Assembly: GCF_000499385.1 (NCBI RefSeq)
Contig: NW_013655219.1
Coordinates: forward strand, 122,399 to 186,398
Direction: 5' to 3'
DNA from: Eimeria necatrix
Lineage: Eukaryota; Apicomplexa; Conoidasida; Eucoccidiorida; Eimeriidae
DNA length: 64,000 bases
Part shown: one piece after another, positions 23,520 through 35,910 of the stretch
How the letters are laid out: every line of letters starts with the position of its first letter
Numbering within the stretch: position 1 is the first letter of the stretch
Made by a program: the position numbers and the translations under genes
The notes under the pieces: model-generated
Database searches by the model: none
What the model was told of the DNA's origin: nothing
What the model saw: only the letters and a program-made list of their open reading frames with translations

Positions 23520-26500
23520 CTACTTCAGTGTGCATGCGTCTGCTGCTGCTGCTCTCGGCACTCGCTGTGGCGAGCCCTGAAGGGCAGATGCAGCAGCTGT
23601 TGCTGCAGCCGCCGCAGCTCTTGTCGATACAGATCGTAGCGAACGAAGAACCGGTCGTTGCTGAATGCTGCTGCTGCCGCTGCTACTGTTGTTGCTGTTG
23701 TTGTAAATACCGCTGGTATGCCTGTGCTTCTGCGCAGCAGCAGCAGCAACAGCCGCAAGAGACGACGTGCCTTCTTTTTCTTCTTGCACAGGCTGCCTCT
23801 TTCCTGAGGCTCGCTGTTGCTGCTGCTGCGGTTGCTGCGGTGAAGAGAGGTTGTTGCTGGAGCTGCTGCGCGTCGCTGCAGCTGCAGAAGACCTGGGTCT
23901 GAGCGACATGTACGTAGTGGAAGCAGCAGATCTCGGTGTACTGACAGGGGTCTCGTGAGCAGCAGACAGTGAGGAAAAGCTACTGTTGCTGCTGTTACTG
24001 CTACATCGTTTGCTGGCAGCTGCGGTAGCTACCTTCCTTCGTCCCCTTCGCGCGACGATGCTACCGCAGCTGCTATTTGCATTGTCGTAGTTGCGGCTGT
24101 TTCTACCCGCTGACACGGGCGCAGTTAAAACTAATTGACCTTCGGTGTAGTGGCCTTCTTGTTGGCGGGTGCTGCTCTGCAGCAATCGGGCGCTTGTTGT
24201 ACCTGCTGCACCTCCAGTGTAAGAAGCTCTACAGTTGCCGCTGTTGCTGCTGCTGCCATTGCAGCTGCGGCGTCGCACTGCTGTGCTGGTGCTGCACTCT
24301 TCCATCTCACTGTTCGAATCGCTTGAAGCTGAATCCGCGAGGCGGCGCCTTCCATTTTGGAGCTGTTGCTGTCCTTGCTGCTGCTGTTGTTGCCGTGCCT
24401 CACGGCATCGAAGCAGCATTGTTCCCCGAGCTTTCCCTGTGTCTGTCCCTGTACAAATTCGCGGTGACGATGCAGTTGCCGCCTGCGAGGCAGCAGACGC
24501 TGTATCAGCTGCCTCTGTTTTAGGTAGCCGTTGCTTATGAAGGCTGTTGCTGTGGCCGCTGCACGAGTTGTCAACGGGAGCCGCAGGCACCGCCGAGGAC
24601 TCCACAGCTGTTGCTGACGCCGCAGCAGCAGCTGCTGCCGCCGCAGCAGCTGCTGCTGCTGCCCTCGTTGTTGCTGCTCCTGATCGGCCACACCCACTGA
24701 TGCTGCGGCTGCTGTTAGCTTGGTTCGCCGAAGCAGCTTCTGCAGTGGCCCCCGCAGCACCTGTGGTGGTTGCCGCATCACTGAGCCGACTGCCTGCAGC
24801 ATCAGCACCCGAGCCTACCGGAAGGGCAACAACTGCCGAGCGGGGCCCCTCTTCCGCCGTTTCCAATTCTCCTTTCTCCGTTGCACGCGGACGTAAACCC
24901 CGCCGACGCACTGCGGCAACTGTGCCTGCTACAGCCCCTGCTGTCGTTGTTCCAACAGTTGGTGCTGCTGTTGCTGCTGTTGCTGCATTTTCGGGCGAGC
25001 GATGCCCGTCTATCGAGGATTCTTGTTCGTCCTCGCCTGCTGCTGCTGCTGCAACTCCAGCAGCGGCAGCGCGACACGGCTGATCAGAGCTCGATTGGGC
25101 AGAACCACAGCATTCAGCAGCAGGCGCTGCTGGGCTTGCCAACATTACCCGAGAACGCTTTTCTTTGTCAGAACGAGTCAAGTTCAGCGCAGTCTCTGTG
25201 TCCTGATGCTGCTTCGGCTGCTGCTGCTGTTGTTGCTGGGGACCATGCTGCTGCTGCTGCTGCTGCTGCTTCTCTCTGCTCCTAGGCCCAATGACAGGAG
25301 ACGAAGGCGTGGAAGTCACAGAATCGCATTCCTGGTCCTGTTGCTGCTGCTGGTCCTGGGCCTTTGTATGCGAAAGGTGATGCGGCAGCAGCAGTTGCTG
25401 CTGATGCCGCAGGAGTGCAGGCGGCCTCAGCTCGAAACAGCAAACCTCTGGCTTGACTTTCCCGTGCTTCAATAGCGCGGCTACTTCGGTAGGCAGCGGA
25501 TGTCGTACTTGCTGCTGTACCGAGTCCCAAAGCTCCTGAGGCATTAATAAAGACAGAAGCAGCCGCAAATGAATCAGAGCCCTGAGGTGAACAGTCATAT
25601 CGCAGCAGAAGCGCGAGAAATACCAGCAGCAAACGCAACAGAAACAATGGCAGCAGCAAACCTGAAGGCACGCTCGTCTCTGATGAGGCGTGGAGACAAG
25701 CAGCTTCGACCAGACAGCCAAACGCTTCGCCGGTTCGTCTGCAGCGCAGCACAGCACCCTTCTCGCGCAGCTGCAGCGGCAGCAACAGCACGAAAGCAAG
25801 ACACTAGTGCCATGTCCGAAAACAAAATCCATTTCATGAAGCCCCAGCAGCGCGTAACATCGTGACCTGTCAAAAAGTATGGCCACTAGCAAGCCTTAGC
25901 AGCTGCTTATCCGCGGGACTTACAACCGAAGAGATTGACTGAAAATGTCCGGCTAAAACGGCGACCAGCAGAGGCAGTCCACCGACAGCGCCACTGCGGC
26001 TGTCGCCGCTCATCGAGCCACACGCAGTGCAGTGGCCTTCTGCTGTCCAAACGAGCTCCCGCTTCTGCATCAGCAACAGTAAAGGCACAAGCGCATGCAG
26101 AAGACGCTTCCTCACCATCACCACCAGAAAACCTAACACTTGCACGCATGAGCGGCTCCCCTTGATCGTCCAGATACAGAAATGAAGCCATGCAGAACTC
26201 ACAACGGTGCTGCTGCCTAAGCTGCTAGTGCTTCTGAATTACCTGTATGCGCCTGGGGGCTCGGCTTAAAGTGCCTGCTCAGCAGCACTGCAGCATCCAC
26301 TAAGGCTTCCAGTTGCGGCAGCTCGCCATATCCAGGTGGCAGCAGGCCCCTGCCCGCGTCGCATAATCCCGACATTGCGCGGCATGAGCCACTGCTGCTG
26401 CTTGTGACGTTGTTTCTGCTGCTGTTGTCATGCTCTTCATGTCTTTCCTTCGAAGCAGACGCCTTTACAGAAGCAGCAGCAGCATCAGAGGTGGCAGTCA

Positions 26501-29500
26501 CAGCTGTGTTCCTAGAGCCTTCCTGCTGCTTTGTAGCCTCTGCTGGTTGCGCAGCTGCAGCTGTCGGTGCAGCGTTTTGCTGCTGTTGCTGCGGCTGCTG
26601 CTGCTGCGGCAGTAAAGGCCAAAAGGGAAGCCGCAATTGTGGCCGCTGTAACCAAAAAGCCGCCACTCCCTGCTGCTGCTGCTGCTGTAGCAGCGCTTGG
26701 TGTGCTGCTACCGGAGCTACGCCCTGCGGCGTTAAATGCTGCTGCTGCAGCCTCTGCAGGAGCTGTTGCTGCCAAAGCTGATGCCATTGCTGCATGCGCT
26801 GCTGCTGCAGCAGCTGCGGGTGGAGTTGCGCGTCCGTTGTAGCTGTACCACCCAAAAGCAAAGACAAAAGCCGCATTTATGAGCTCAAATCAGCCTGCTG
26901 GCGGGCTAGCCAGCTGCTAGATAATTAGCCGTAGGATTTGCAAGCGTGCCCTAATACAAGGGGAAAAGTCTTACCAACCGCCGTTCCCGCACCTAACGAA
27001 TTGCCTCCTACTGTCGCTGCAGAACGCTGCTGCTGCTGTTCCTGTCGCCGGCGCATGAGATACTGGAGGACTAGATGCTGCTGTTGAGCGGACACTAGCT
27101 GCTGCTGAGCAGCAAACGTAAACTGTTGCTGCGACACAAATGGCTGCAACTGCTGCTGAGACTCTACTTTGTTGCTATTGCTGCTGCTGCTACTGCTGGT
27201 AGCCGCTGAGCGCAATCCGTCAGACTTGACACCTGCAGGAACAGCTGCATGCTGCGACTTGCTGCCACCACTGTTGCTGCTGCTGCAGGCAAGCTGCTGC
27301 CGGGTAGCCGGTGGGCTAGGTGGATGCTTCGTAGCCGCAGCAGCATCCGAAGCAGCGGTGGGTTCTGAGCCTGCCGCTGCAGCGAACGCTCTTGACTCAG
27401 CGTACGGGGACAGCAAGTAAACAAAACGCCGAGCCGCCAGGAGCTGCCGCGTCAGCCCCACATCCATCAGCTGGCTGCGCTGCAGCTTGTGTGTCTGCAC
27501 GAAAATCTGCATCAAGTACCAGCTTGAAGACTGAAGCAAACACAGCAACAACGAAGCAATGACAACTGCAGCAATAGCAACAAAGGAAGCACAGGTAATA
27601 ATATCACCAACAGAGCCCTTGCAGCGGCTGGTGCCTCCAACGCAGCCTTGTCAGGCTTAATCAAAAAACGGCGCAGTTGCAGCCGCGGCGCACATAAGCA
27701 CACTAACCCGCGGAACAGCACCACGAGCATATTGGCAGCAACACAAATCCCTTACAAATGGTTCTGCCTCTGGCATTGCCTCAACATCGTCAAGAGTACA
27801 GACAGCGTACTCCTCCCCTAAAGGGACCATACACCCAGACAAGAACGCATTGCGCAGCAGCAGGCGGCCCTCCTTGTTAATTTCCTTCTCAGCCCAAATT
27901 CGATTCATGCTGCTGAGAACACAGCCGCCATTGCTGCTCATGCTGCTGCTGCGAGGGCCGCCACACCATGAGCTGCCAGCGCCCTCCGCAGCAACAGCAG
28001 CAGCTTTCCGCTTCCTGCTCGTGCGCATTAGCTGCTGCTGTTGCTTTGAGCCGCCGCCCGAAGAAGCCAGCAATCCCTGCAAGAAGTCACCAACACGATA
28101 TCCTGCTGTTGCTGCTGTGGCCGTTGCCCCCTCTTCACCTTCACAGCCAGGCGGCTGCTCCACCCGCGGAATGACCCCACAAAGTTTCATCGAGCGAGAC
28201 AGGGGAGTTCTGTGACTTTTTGAGCCGATTTGGCTGCTGAAAGCACCAACTGGAGATTTTGACGCTGGGTTGGCTGGTGCAGCTAAGGCATGCCCCGCAG
28301 AGTCCGCCCCTTGCGATGCTCGCGGACCGTCTATTAGCTTCGCCACAACTTCTGCTTTTGCAGGCGTTGAGGTGCAGCTCTTGCTGCTGCTCTCTGCAGC
28401 AGGCACAGTCCCGGCGCCTTCAGGGTCCTTAAGCCGCGGAGGAAGCTGCCTCTTGGGACGGTCGGGCCGTTCTTGCTGCTGCTGCTGCTGCTGCAGCGAC
28501 CTGCGGGACCGCAGCAGAGGCAGTCTCTGCTCCACGTCATGGAAGTGCGACTTCTGCGGTGCCAGTGGTTCCTGTTCCTGTTGCCCCCTCAACGTGTATG
28601 CCTCGGACTGCTTCAGTGCATGTTGCTGTTGCAGCTGTTGCTGTTGTTGCTGCTGCATTGCTATGTGGTCTTCATAAAGTATCGCTGAGGGCTGTAGCAG
28701 CCACTGCAGCTCGTCCTGCTGCTGCTTGACAATGAACGTGATGCGGCCTTGATGCTGCACCAAATAACGCACCGCCGCCTCGCGTGCTGCAGCATGGGAC
28801 CCGTACAGCGACAGCGGGAAACAGCAGACGTCAGCCGCAGCAGCAAACCAACAAGAAGGAGCGTCGGAAACGCAGCTGTAGCCGCATGCCACACACCACC
28901 TGTTGCAGTCGCTGCTGGTGCTGGTGCTGCTGCTGGCTTCTCCAGGGGCACCCGTTTCTCCACATTTGAATGAACTGGAAGACGAACAGGCCTTGCTGCT
29001 GCTGCTGCTGCCGCTTCCAATGCTGCTGCTGCTGCAGCTTCGTCTTGGCGAATCTTCATCGCTGCTGCAGCTGCGGGTTCTGCTGCTACTGCCGCATGTG
29101 TCAACTGCTGCATCAGCAGCACCAGCAACAACAGCGCCATCGTCAACGTCTACAGATTTCATACGGCTTGCCTGGGCCCGCGGTGTCTGCAGTTCACCTT
29201 CCTTGACACTGCTGCTGCCCGACGCCTCCTGCAGCAACTTGATGGCTGGGCACGAACACGCGCTCACAGCGTCACATTCTGCTGAGGCTTTCTGCAGCTG
29301 CCGCTGCCGTCCTCTTGCTGCCGCTGTGGCCCAGTCAGCAGCAGCAGACGGGACCGCAGCAGCACCCTTCAGCCCATCCTGGTCCAGCATGCTCACAATG
29401 TGCTGCTCCGGCTTAGCCCGCTGATCCCTTGACAGTGAGCAGCTGGTGCTGCTGATGCTGCTGCTGCTTCCAACAGCTGCTGCAGCGAGCCACGCTTCAT

Positions 29501-30828
29501 CCCTGAGCACGAACTTCCGCTGCCGCCAAGTGACGCAGGCCCCCTTTGTTAGGAAGCACAAGCCGTGCACTGGGGGGTACCTCTCGCAGCCCTTCAAGCA
29601 GCGGCTGCAGAGATGTCCCGTTGCTGCTCCTGCTGCTGCTAATGTTGCTGCTGCCGCTGCATCTCTAGAGCTGCCTGCAGATGCACTGTGAGGGCCCTCA
29701 GCAGCAGCAGCACCTTGAAGCGGCTGTCTACACATCTTCACTAACTGGCTTCCTTCCGCTGCTGCTGCTGCATCGGGAGCCGGGCCACAGGGCGTTGAGC
29801 AGGCAAGCAGACTGTGAGGGTGTGCAGCAACAGCAGCAGCGGCTGCTGCTGACGCTGCTGCTGCTGAAACTGCCGCAGCAGATCTGACGCATAAGGAAGC
29901 TGAAACACGAGCTTCCTCAGCAGCAGGAGCTGCAGGCGCAGTTGGTAAACCACTGGCCTCGCCGCTGCTGCAGGGCAATCCTGTTTGTTCCTGCTGCGGC
30001 TGTTGCTGCCGCTGTTGCTGCTGCGCCGCCGGCACTCCGAGAGTGAGTCCGGGTGCAGCAACTCGAACAAAACCTGCTGCTGTTTGCATCCCTGAGTCTC
30101 TCGAAGCGCACGAAGCTGCAGCAACGGCTGCAGCAGCAGCAGCAGCAGCAGCTGCTGCTGCTGCGTGGGCAGACGGCTGCACCCCAAGCATCAGGCCAGC
30201 GGCATGAAGACACGCCGCTGCCTGCTGCTGCTGTTGCTGCATGCTTAACCACAAGCCCCGACCGCCAGCTGCACAAGCAGCTGCTGCTGGTGCTGCAGCA
30301 GAATCTACTGCTGCTGCAGCTGCGCCTTCGGCCTTCAGAGACAGACAAGGGACCACCCCGCGACGCAGCAGTGACGGCAGCACAGGCTGATGCTGCCGCT
30401 TACACGCAGCAGCTGCAGCACGAACCTTTAGAGACCCAGCAGCAGCAGCCGATGCGGCGGCTCCTGCCGCTGCAACAGCAGCACCCGCTGCTGCTGCCCT
30501 CGCATCCACAGCTGCTGCTGCTGCTCTTGCATCCACAGTCGCTGCTGCTGCACGTCCTGCGTCGCTGTAGCTCGACCCGGAGCACCGCGCTGCGTCGGTT
30601 GGTTCTGGCAGGGCTGCTTCTCCCGTTGCTGCTACTGCTGCTGCTGCTGCTGCATCCGACTGATGCCGCTGAGCTGCTACTGACTTAGGGAGAACAGCAC
30701 CAGCAGCTGCTGCTGCACTGGCTGCTGCTGTTGAGCAGTCTGACCGGCGACATGTTATGTCCAACGTAATATTCCCGACGTCTGTAGTAGTTGCACAACA
30801 TTCTTGCTGCGGCTGCTGCAACTGTTGC

Positions 30829-30859
<31 letters not shown>

Positions 30860-31457
30860 TCACGCGAGGCCAAGGCGACGGCGCCGCTGTTGACTCCGTC
30901 GCCGCCTCCAAGTTGCTGCCACTGCTGCTGCTTCCATTGCACGCAGATGCAGCTCTGCTGCTCCCGCTGCAAGTCGTCGAGATGCAGCTGTTGCTGCTGC
31001 TGGTGCTTCTGCCGCTGCAGGGCAAGGCTCTCTGGAGTGGGCGGGGTACAGCTTTGATGCCTGCCTTTCGGCTGCCAGGAGCGCAGGGCTGCGGCAGCAC
31101 AACAGCAGCAGCAGCTGCAGCAGCAGCTGCTGCTGTTGGTCCCCTAGGGGTCTGTGCAGGGGGTGTGGGGCCTCGGGGAGTCGCCATGTTCACTGCTGCT
31201 GCTGCCTGCTGCTGCTGCGCCGTCTCCCACCCATGCCACTGTGGCTTCGGTAGCCTCGGGAGTGCTGCATCAGCGGGAAGCACTGCAGAGACAGAAGCAG
31301 CGGCATCTGCTGATGCTGGTGCTCCTGTTGCTGCCAGTGAACAACGCGCAGCCGCAAGATTCTGTTTCGGGAGAGCGCAGGTTGTGTTGGAGCTGCTGCT
31401 GTCTGCTGCACTCGCCTGCAGCCGTGGAGATCGTGGGCGAGCCCGATGCAGCGCCAA
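23520..31457 (-). CDS. ApiAP2-family transcription factor, giant, low-complexity
   Basis: Nuclear sequence-specific DNA-binding protein of the plant-like AP2 class. Minus exons: 31457-27756 (start unresolved), 27530-26975, 26842-26243, 26064-25924, 25738-25662 and 25535-23520; phases agree at all five junctions, giving about 2360 residues. The clear AP2 domain (residues about 1630-1690) spans an intron: HCVWLDERRQPQWRCRW, FSRTFSVNLFG, then EPAKRLAVWSKLLV, matching GVYWDKKRxRWRARW / FSVKKFGxEEAKRLA. The rest is mostly Q, A and S repeats. The large first exon opens with TTG; an internal ATG at about 31186 (AACATGGCG) or an upstream exon may be the true start. The stop at 23520 is taken as the terminus, but splicing beyond it is possible. 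Confidence 0.85.
25662..26064 (-). other. AP2 DNA-binding domain split by a 185-bp intron
   Basis: The first half (beta strands with W, R and K residues) lies in 26064-25924 and the helix-forming half in 25738-25662. The junction is GGT T | AC GAA, restoring F-G-Y-E-P-A-K-R-L-A at the strand-helix boundary. Donor is GTAAGT; acceptor is GCGCTGCAG. Confidence 0.85.
28750..29560 (-). other. Possible second, degenerate AP2 domain with insert
   Basis: In the large first exon, VHGLCFLTKGACVTWRQRKF (about 29570-29500) resembles an AP2 N-terminal strand block, and CFPLSLYGSHAAAREAAVRY (about 28830-28770) resembles the AP2 F.....YG...A...A helix block. About 210 Ser/Cys-rich residues lie between them. 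Assignment is tentative. Confidence 0.35.
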
Positions 31458-32665
31458 GGGGCTGCCCTTGATGCTGTTTTGGCGGCGTCTTGCTGTGTTG
31501 CAGTTGCTGCGGCGCCTCCTCTAATGAGCCAGCATGTTACACGGGCCTCTGTGATTGCTGCAGCCGTTGCAGCAGATGAGACCAAGTTCATACACGTAAG
31601 CCCTAAGAAGCCAATAAAAACGGCAAGAAATACGTGCCCCCGATGAGGGAGGGTGTGCGCCTGCTGAGGTTGGTGTTGCCGCAGCTGCTGTTGTTGTCGC
31701 TAAAACTGAATCAAGCTGAGCTCGTCGGCGCAGCAGGAGCCAAGGAACGACAAAGGAACCGGCAGAAAAAAACTGGAAACGGCAGTACTTGCAGATGCTG
31801 CTACGTTCGATGTTGCTGTTGCTGCTGCTGCAGAGAGCGCCGCCGCGACGCCTCAGGACAGCGCAGCGCACAGACGATGGCCTGAAGCCTTGTAGCAGTT
31901 CATTCAAGAATCAAAATGTAGATATAACGATAATAACAACGTCACGAGGCAACAGCAGTGGCAGAAGCCTGCCTTCTTCCGCAGCAGCAGCACCACCCCT
32001 CCGCCAGCTGCGTCAGCAGCTGCAGCGCAGCAGCATGGCAGCAACTGGAGCAGCAAGAATACACGCTTGAGGGGATGAGTCTGCAACAGCATCACAGTAC
32101 AAGCAACATAAGCAACAAATTGATTTTTTTCTGGCTGATCATTAGCGGCAACAAGCCGTAGGAGTCTCCTGTGCAGACTTTGGGGGGCCCGTCTTCCCTA
32201 GGGTTCGTTCCCAATGCTCAGAGGCTCGAACGTAGACAGAATAAGGCCCCAGGAAGCGGCAGCATCAGCATCAAAAGCAACAGTAGCAGCAGCAAGAGAC
32301 AGCTGCTGCAACTAGGGCAGCGGCATTGCTCTGCTGTCGAATCTAGGCAGTCTCCAGAAACCTGAGAGGGAACAGAGTCTCGAAAGTCCCGTCTCTGCAG
32401 ACCTGCAGCAGCAGCAGCAGCAGCAGCCTCCAATAGCGGCGCAGCAGTACCACCCCATGGAACCCGCCGGCCTAGCTTCCCCACCCCTCCATTCTTAGCG
32501 CGCCAACAGCTGCAGTAGCAGCGAACGCTGCTGCATCCAGTGCAGTAACCGCTGCAGCAGGAGCAGCCTCTGCAGCAGCCTCTGCAGCTGCCGCTGCAGC
32601 AGCCACTGCAGCAGACATTGCAGGGGAAGCTAGGATATTTTGCTTGCAGTGACGGTAAAGGCGCA
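31458..32665. promoter_or_regulatory. Divergent intergenic region ApiAP2 / PNPOx-like gene
   Basis: Starts of the minus-strand ApiAP2 gene and the plus-strand split-barrel gene face away from each other here, so both promoters and possibly 5' exons should lie in this 1.2 kb. Frames on both strands are Ala/Gln/Ser-biased by CAG tracts; none is convincing. Confidence 0.4.
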
Positions 32666-35600
32666 ATGGTGTTGCCAACTGCAGCGCACGTCGTCTTTGT
32701 GGGGGGCTTCAGAGCCCCATGTCCCGGTGCGGCATCACTAAGGCGGTACATTGTGGCAGCAAACATGACAGCAGCAGCAGCAGCAGCGGCAACGGCGCCC
32801 ACAGCTCCGCTTGTAAGGAGCTTCTGCTGCAGCAAAATTGACCCGCAACGCCATGGGTTGCACCGGAAGGGCCTGCTGCTTGCCCCTGGACTTAGCAGCA
32901 GCGGCGGCATGCAGCAAGTACAGCAGCAGAAGCAGCAGCTGCGGTGGCTCTGCGCGAATGCAGCTGCATCTGGGCAAGCTGCAGCAGCAGCAGAACTGCC
33001 GCTTGCAAAGGTGCTGTGGCAGCAGAAATGCCTTCTGCGGCGCACCTTCTCGTTGCAGCAACGAGGCAAGCACAGTAACGCCGCGCAGCACGAAGACCCA
33101 GTTCCTATTGCAGCAGCAGCAGAAGCAGTCCCAGCAGCAGCTGCTGCTGAGGCGTCGCAGCCCTCTAGACGCAGTGCTGGAGTCCACGAGGCCCCAGAGC
33201 TCCCGCCCCAGTACCGTTCAGGCTTTGCTGCGCAGCCGCCTGTGAGTTACTTTTGGCTTTTTTGGGCTGCTCAGAGTATTAGCGGCTGCTGCAGTGACTG
33301 CAGCAGTTGCCGCTGCTACTGCGGCTGCTGCTGCTGACTCTACTTCAGCTGCGTTCTTGTTGCTTCTCCCGTGGATCCTCGTGACGGCGCTGCTCTTTGC
33401 TGCTTTTGCAGCGTCAGTCTCTCTCGCTGCAGTGCTGCAGGAGTTTTTGCTGCTGCTGCTGCTGCTGCTGCTTCTGCTTCAGCCCCCACCGCCGCCTCCG
33501 ACTCGCCGGTGGCGCACGTGGATGAAAGTATTGGTGTTTGGGGTGATATCGGTTTCCCCCGTCGTTGCTGCTGTTCTTTTGTTCAAGTCTCTGTTGGTGC
33601 AAAGGCAGGAGCAGCAGACGGAAGCAGCTCGTGCTGCAGCAGAGGAAGACGCAGCGCTGAAAACGGCTCAGCAGGTAAGTCTGCAGTAGCTGCTTGTGCC
33701 CCTTTTGCTGTTTGTTTTGCTGTTTCTGCTGGTGCAGTGTTTGTTGCTAGTTGCCCAATTTATTCTGACCCGAAAGTGGGGAAGGAGAAGAAACAGTTGC
33801 AGAAACGTGAAATAGTAGCAGCAGCAGCAGTGGGGGAAAAAGCCTCGTCTTTTCTCTGTGTGGTTGCTGCAGATTGTCGCCAACTCCCTGTCATGCATTT
33901 GCATAGCAGGAGGCGCAAAAGATAATCGCATTGTCTCAAGTACGCTGAAGCTGCTGCTGCTTCTTGTGCTGCGGTAGCTGGTGCTCTCTGGGTTTCTGTA
34001 TCTTAGTGTCGACCGTGTATGCGGCGGGTGCTATCATTGCCGAAGCTGCTGCAGTTGCTGCATTTGTGGCTCTTTTTATAATTGAGGTTGCAAGCTGCCG
34101 CATTCTGCTGCTGTTGGTGTGCAGCAAGTGTGGACCCGCACCTGCCTGAGAGTAGGGTGCTGCGTCTTCCGACAAAGAATTTAGTCAAAGGCATCGAGAA
34201 CAATTCCTTGACATATTTAGTGGCGGGTGAGGTGAAACTGTTTAGTGCACCTTCTTTCTTTTGATTGCTTTGTCTACATCCTTCTACTTGCTACAGTATC
34301 CCTCCTGTCGCGTTATTTTCGTCTCCGCTCCTCATGTATGCCTCTTTTTCCCTACGTTTCTCTTTCATTCACGTCCCGTCGTTGTATGCCTTTATTTCTT
34401 CAATGTCATGTTCTCTGCTCCGGTTTGCGCACAGCTTCGCATTCTGGAGCTCTTTATGTGTTTGTGAACAGATATGTTGTACTGCTTTCCTTGTGTCACA
34501 TCAGTCCGGCTATCTGTAGGGTTGTCTGTATGCTTGCTTGCCTGTCTCTGTTTATAGTTTTTGGCCTTTGTAGCTCTGGAACTGTTAGTACACGTGGCTG
34601 TGCAGCTATGTTCGTGCTTTTGTTGTTACTTCATTCCTTTTGCCTACTTTCATTTCAGACTATCGTGCTTGTTGTATTTTTGTGAGCTTGTCTCACAGTG
34701 CTTCTGCGCCTTGTGGGTTTATGTATTTCCCTTCTTTTCTCTTTGCTCCTCATTGCTCTTCTATTAGTCTTCTTTGTCCTGCTTTGTCGTTTGCTGCATC
34801 TCTTTCTTGTTCCTCATCTCTTGGGTCTCTTTTAGGTGAACGCAGTTCCTTCAGTCTTCCCTTCAACTTCATTCATTTTGCCGTTAGTGCCTCCAGCGAT
34901 CTCTTCGAGCAATTTAAGGCTGGAAATCCCCTTTCCCTGCTCTATGTTGATACGTCTACGTGAGCTTTCCACCACGACCAGCAGAAGAAACTGCAAAGGC
35001 AACAGCAACAGCAGAAGAGGCGAGATCCAGCAGCTCGGTTGGTCGTCAAATGTAAATAGTGCTATGTGGATGTGGGCCGTGACGTTCACAATAAGGGAGT
35101 GGTCATGATCGCTGTTACGGGCGCACTCAATGCATATAAATGTATGTATCTATATGTGTACACCAATGCGCCTACTTGCATGGATTCACGTATTTGTTTC
35201 ACTATATACACTACGTCCAACTTTGTGTGTTCCCTTTTTTGCTTGCTTAGGGGAGACAGTGTGCTCTTGACAGGAGTCGCTGCGGTGGTTGATTTGGATC
35301 CCTACAAGACGCACTACTGGCGAAGCTCATGGTCGTCCTCAATACCAGGTAGGCAAATGGGCAGGCATCTAGAACGGAATTGTTTTATAAGCATGCTTCT
35401 ACGACAAGGCGTGCGTATGTAACATACGGGGATCTTTACTGCATCACCAGGTTGCAGTGAGATTTAGCCCTGTTCACGTGTTTATCTTTAGTGCTGCATT
35501 TGCCGTGGTGTCCCTGCACGTAACGCAGTTCGTATTAATGCTCACGTTTGTATATATTGGGCGTGCGCGTAGCTGTGAGAATACTTCCTATGTAGGTTTC

Positions 35601-35910
35601 TGTCTATGCAGCGGATGTCTTTGTACCGTTTTAATCGAATGTATAGCGCCTAGTTCTTTATAATATGTGCATTTGTGTGCTCGAATGTGCGTGCGCTGAG
35701 CTTTTTGTCTCATTGTTGCGTGATGTTTGTGCTTTAGGGGGTCGGACAAGCGCGGACTACAAACTTATCAAGTTTGTGCCCAACTCAATAGCCATAGATT
35801 TGGGTCTGAGGGGCCCCGCAAAGTGGCGGCCTATCCGTCTATCTCGCTTGATAACACAGGAAAACATACAATGGAAGCTAGACAACGCCCCTCCTGCCCC
35901 AATATCCTAG
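32666..35910 (+). CDS. FMN-binding split-barrel (PNPOx-like) protein with N-terminal anchor
   Basis: Family of flavin-binding oxidoreductases and general-stress proteins related to pyridoxamine-phosphate oxidase; substrate unknown here. Exons: 32666-33241, 33483-33674, 33873-33939, 34125-34226, 34836-34959, 35251-35348 and 35738-35910, all phase-consistent, 443 residues. Barrel matches: SVDPHLPESRVLRLP, LTYLVA, SSDLFEQFKAGNPLSLLYV, LLTGVAAVVDLD, THYWRSSWSSSIPGG and SADYKLIKFVPNSIAID. These follow the family pattern T.D..G.P..R.V, S.K...L..NP..SL.., G.A.VV.D and YW..W...FPGG..DY.L..F.P..I. Residues about 210-230 form a hydrophobic helix after R-R-W-R-T-W. The first exon is low-complexity and its ATG (32666) is uncertain. 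The stop closes the last exon naturally. Confidence 0.72.

Noticed and set aside
24131..25083. Ala/Cys/Leu-rich plus-strand frames across the ApiAP2 region
   Set aside because: Shadows of the Gln/Ala/Ser repeats of the minus-strand gene.
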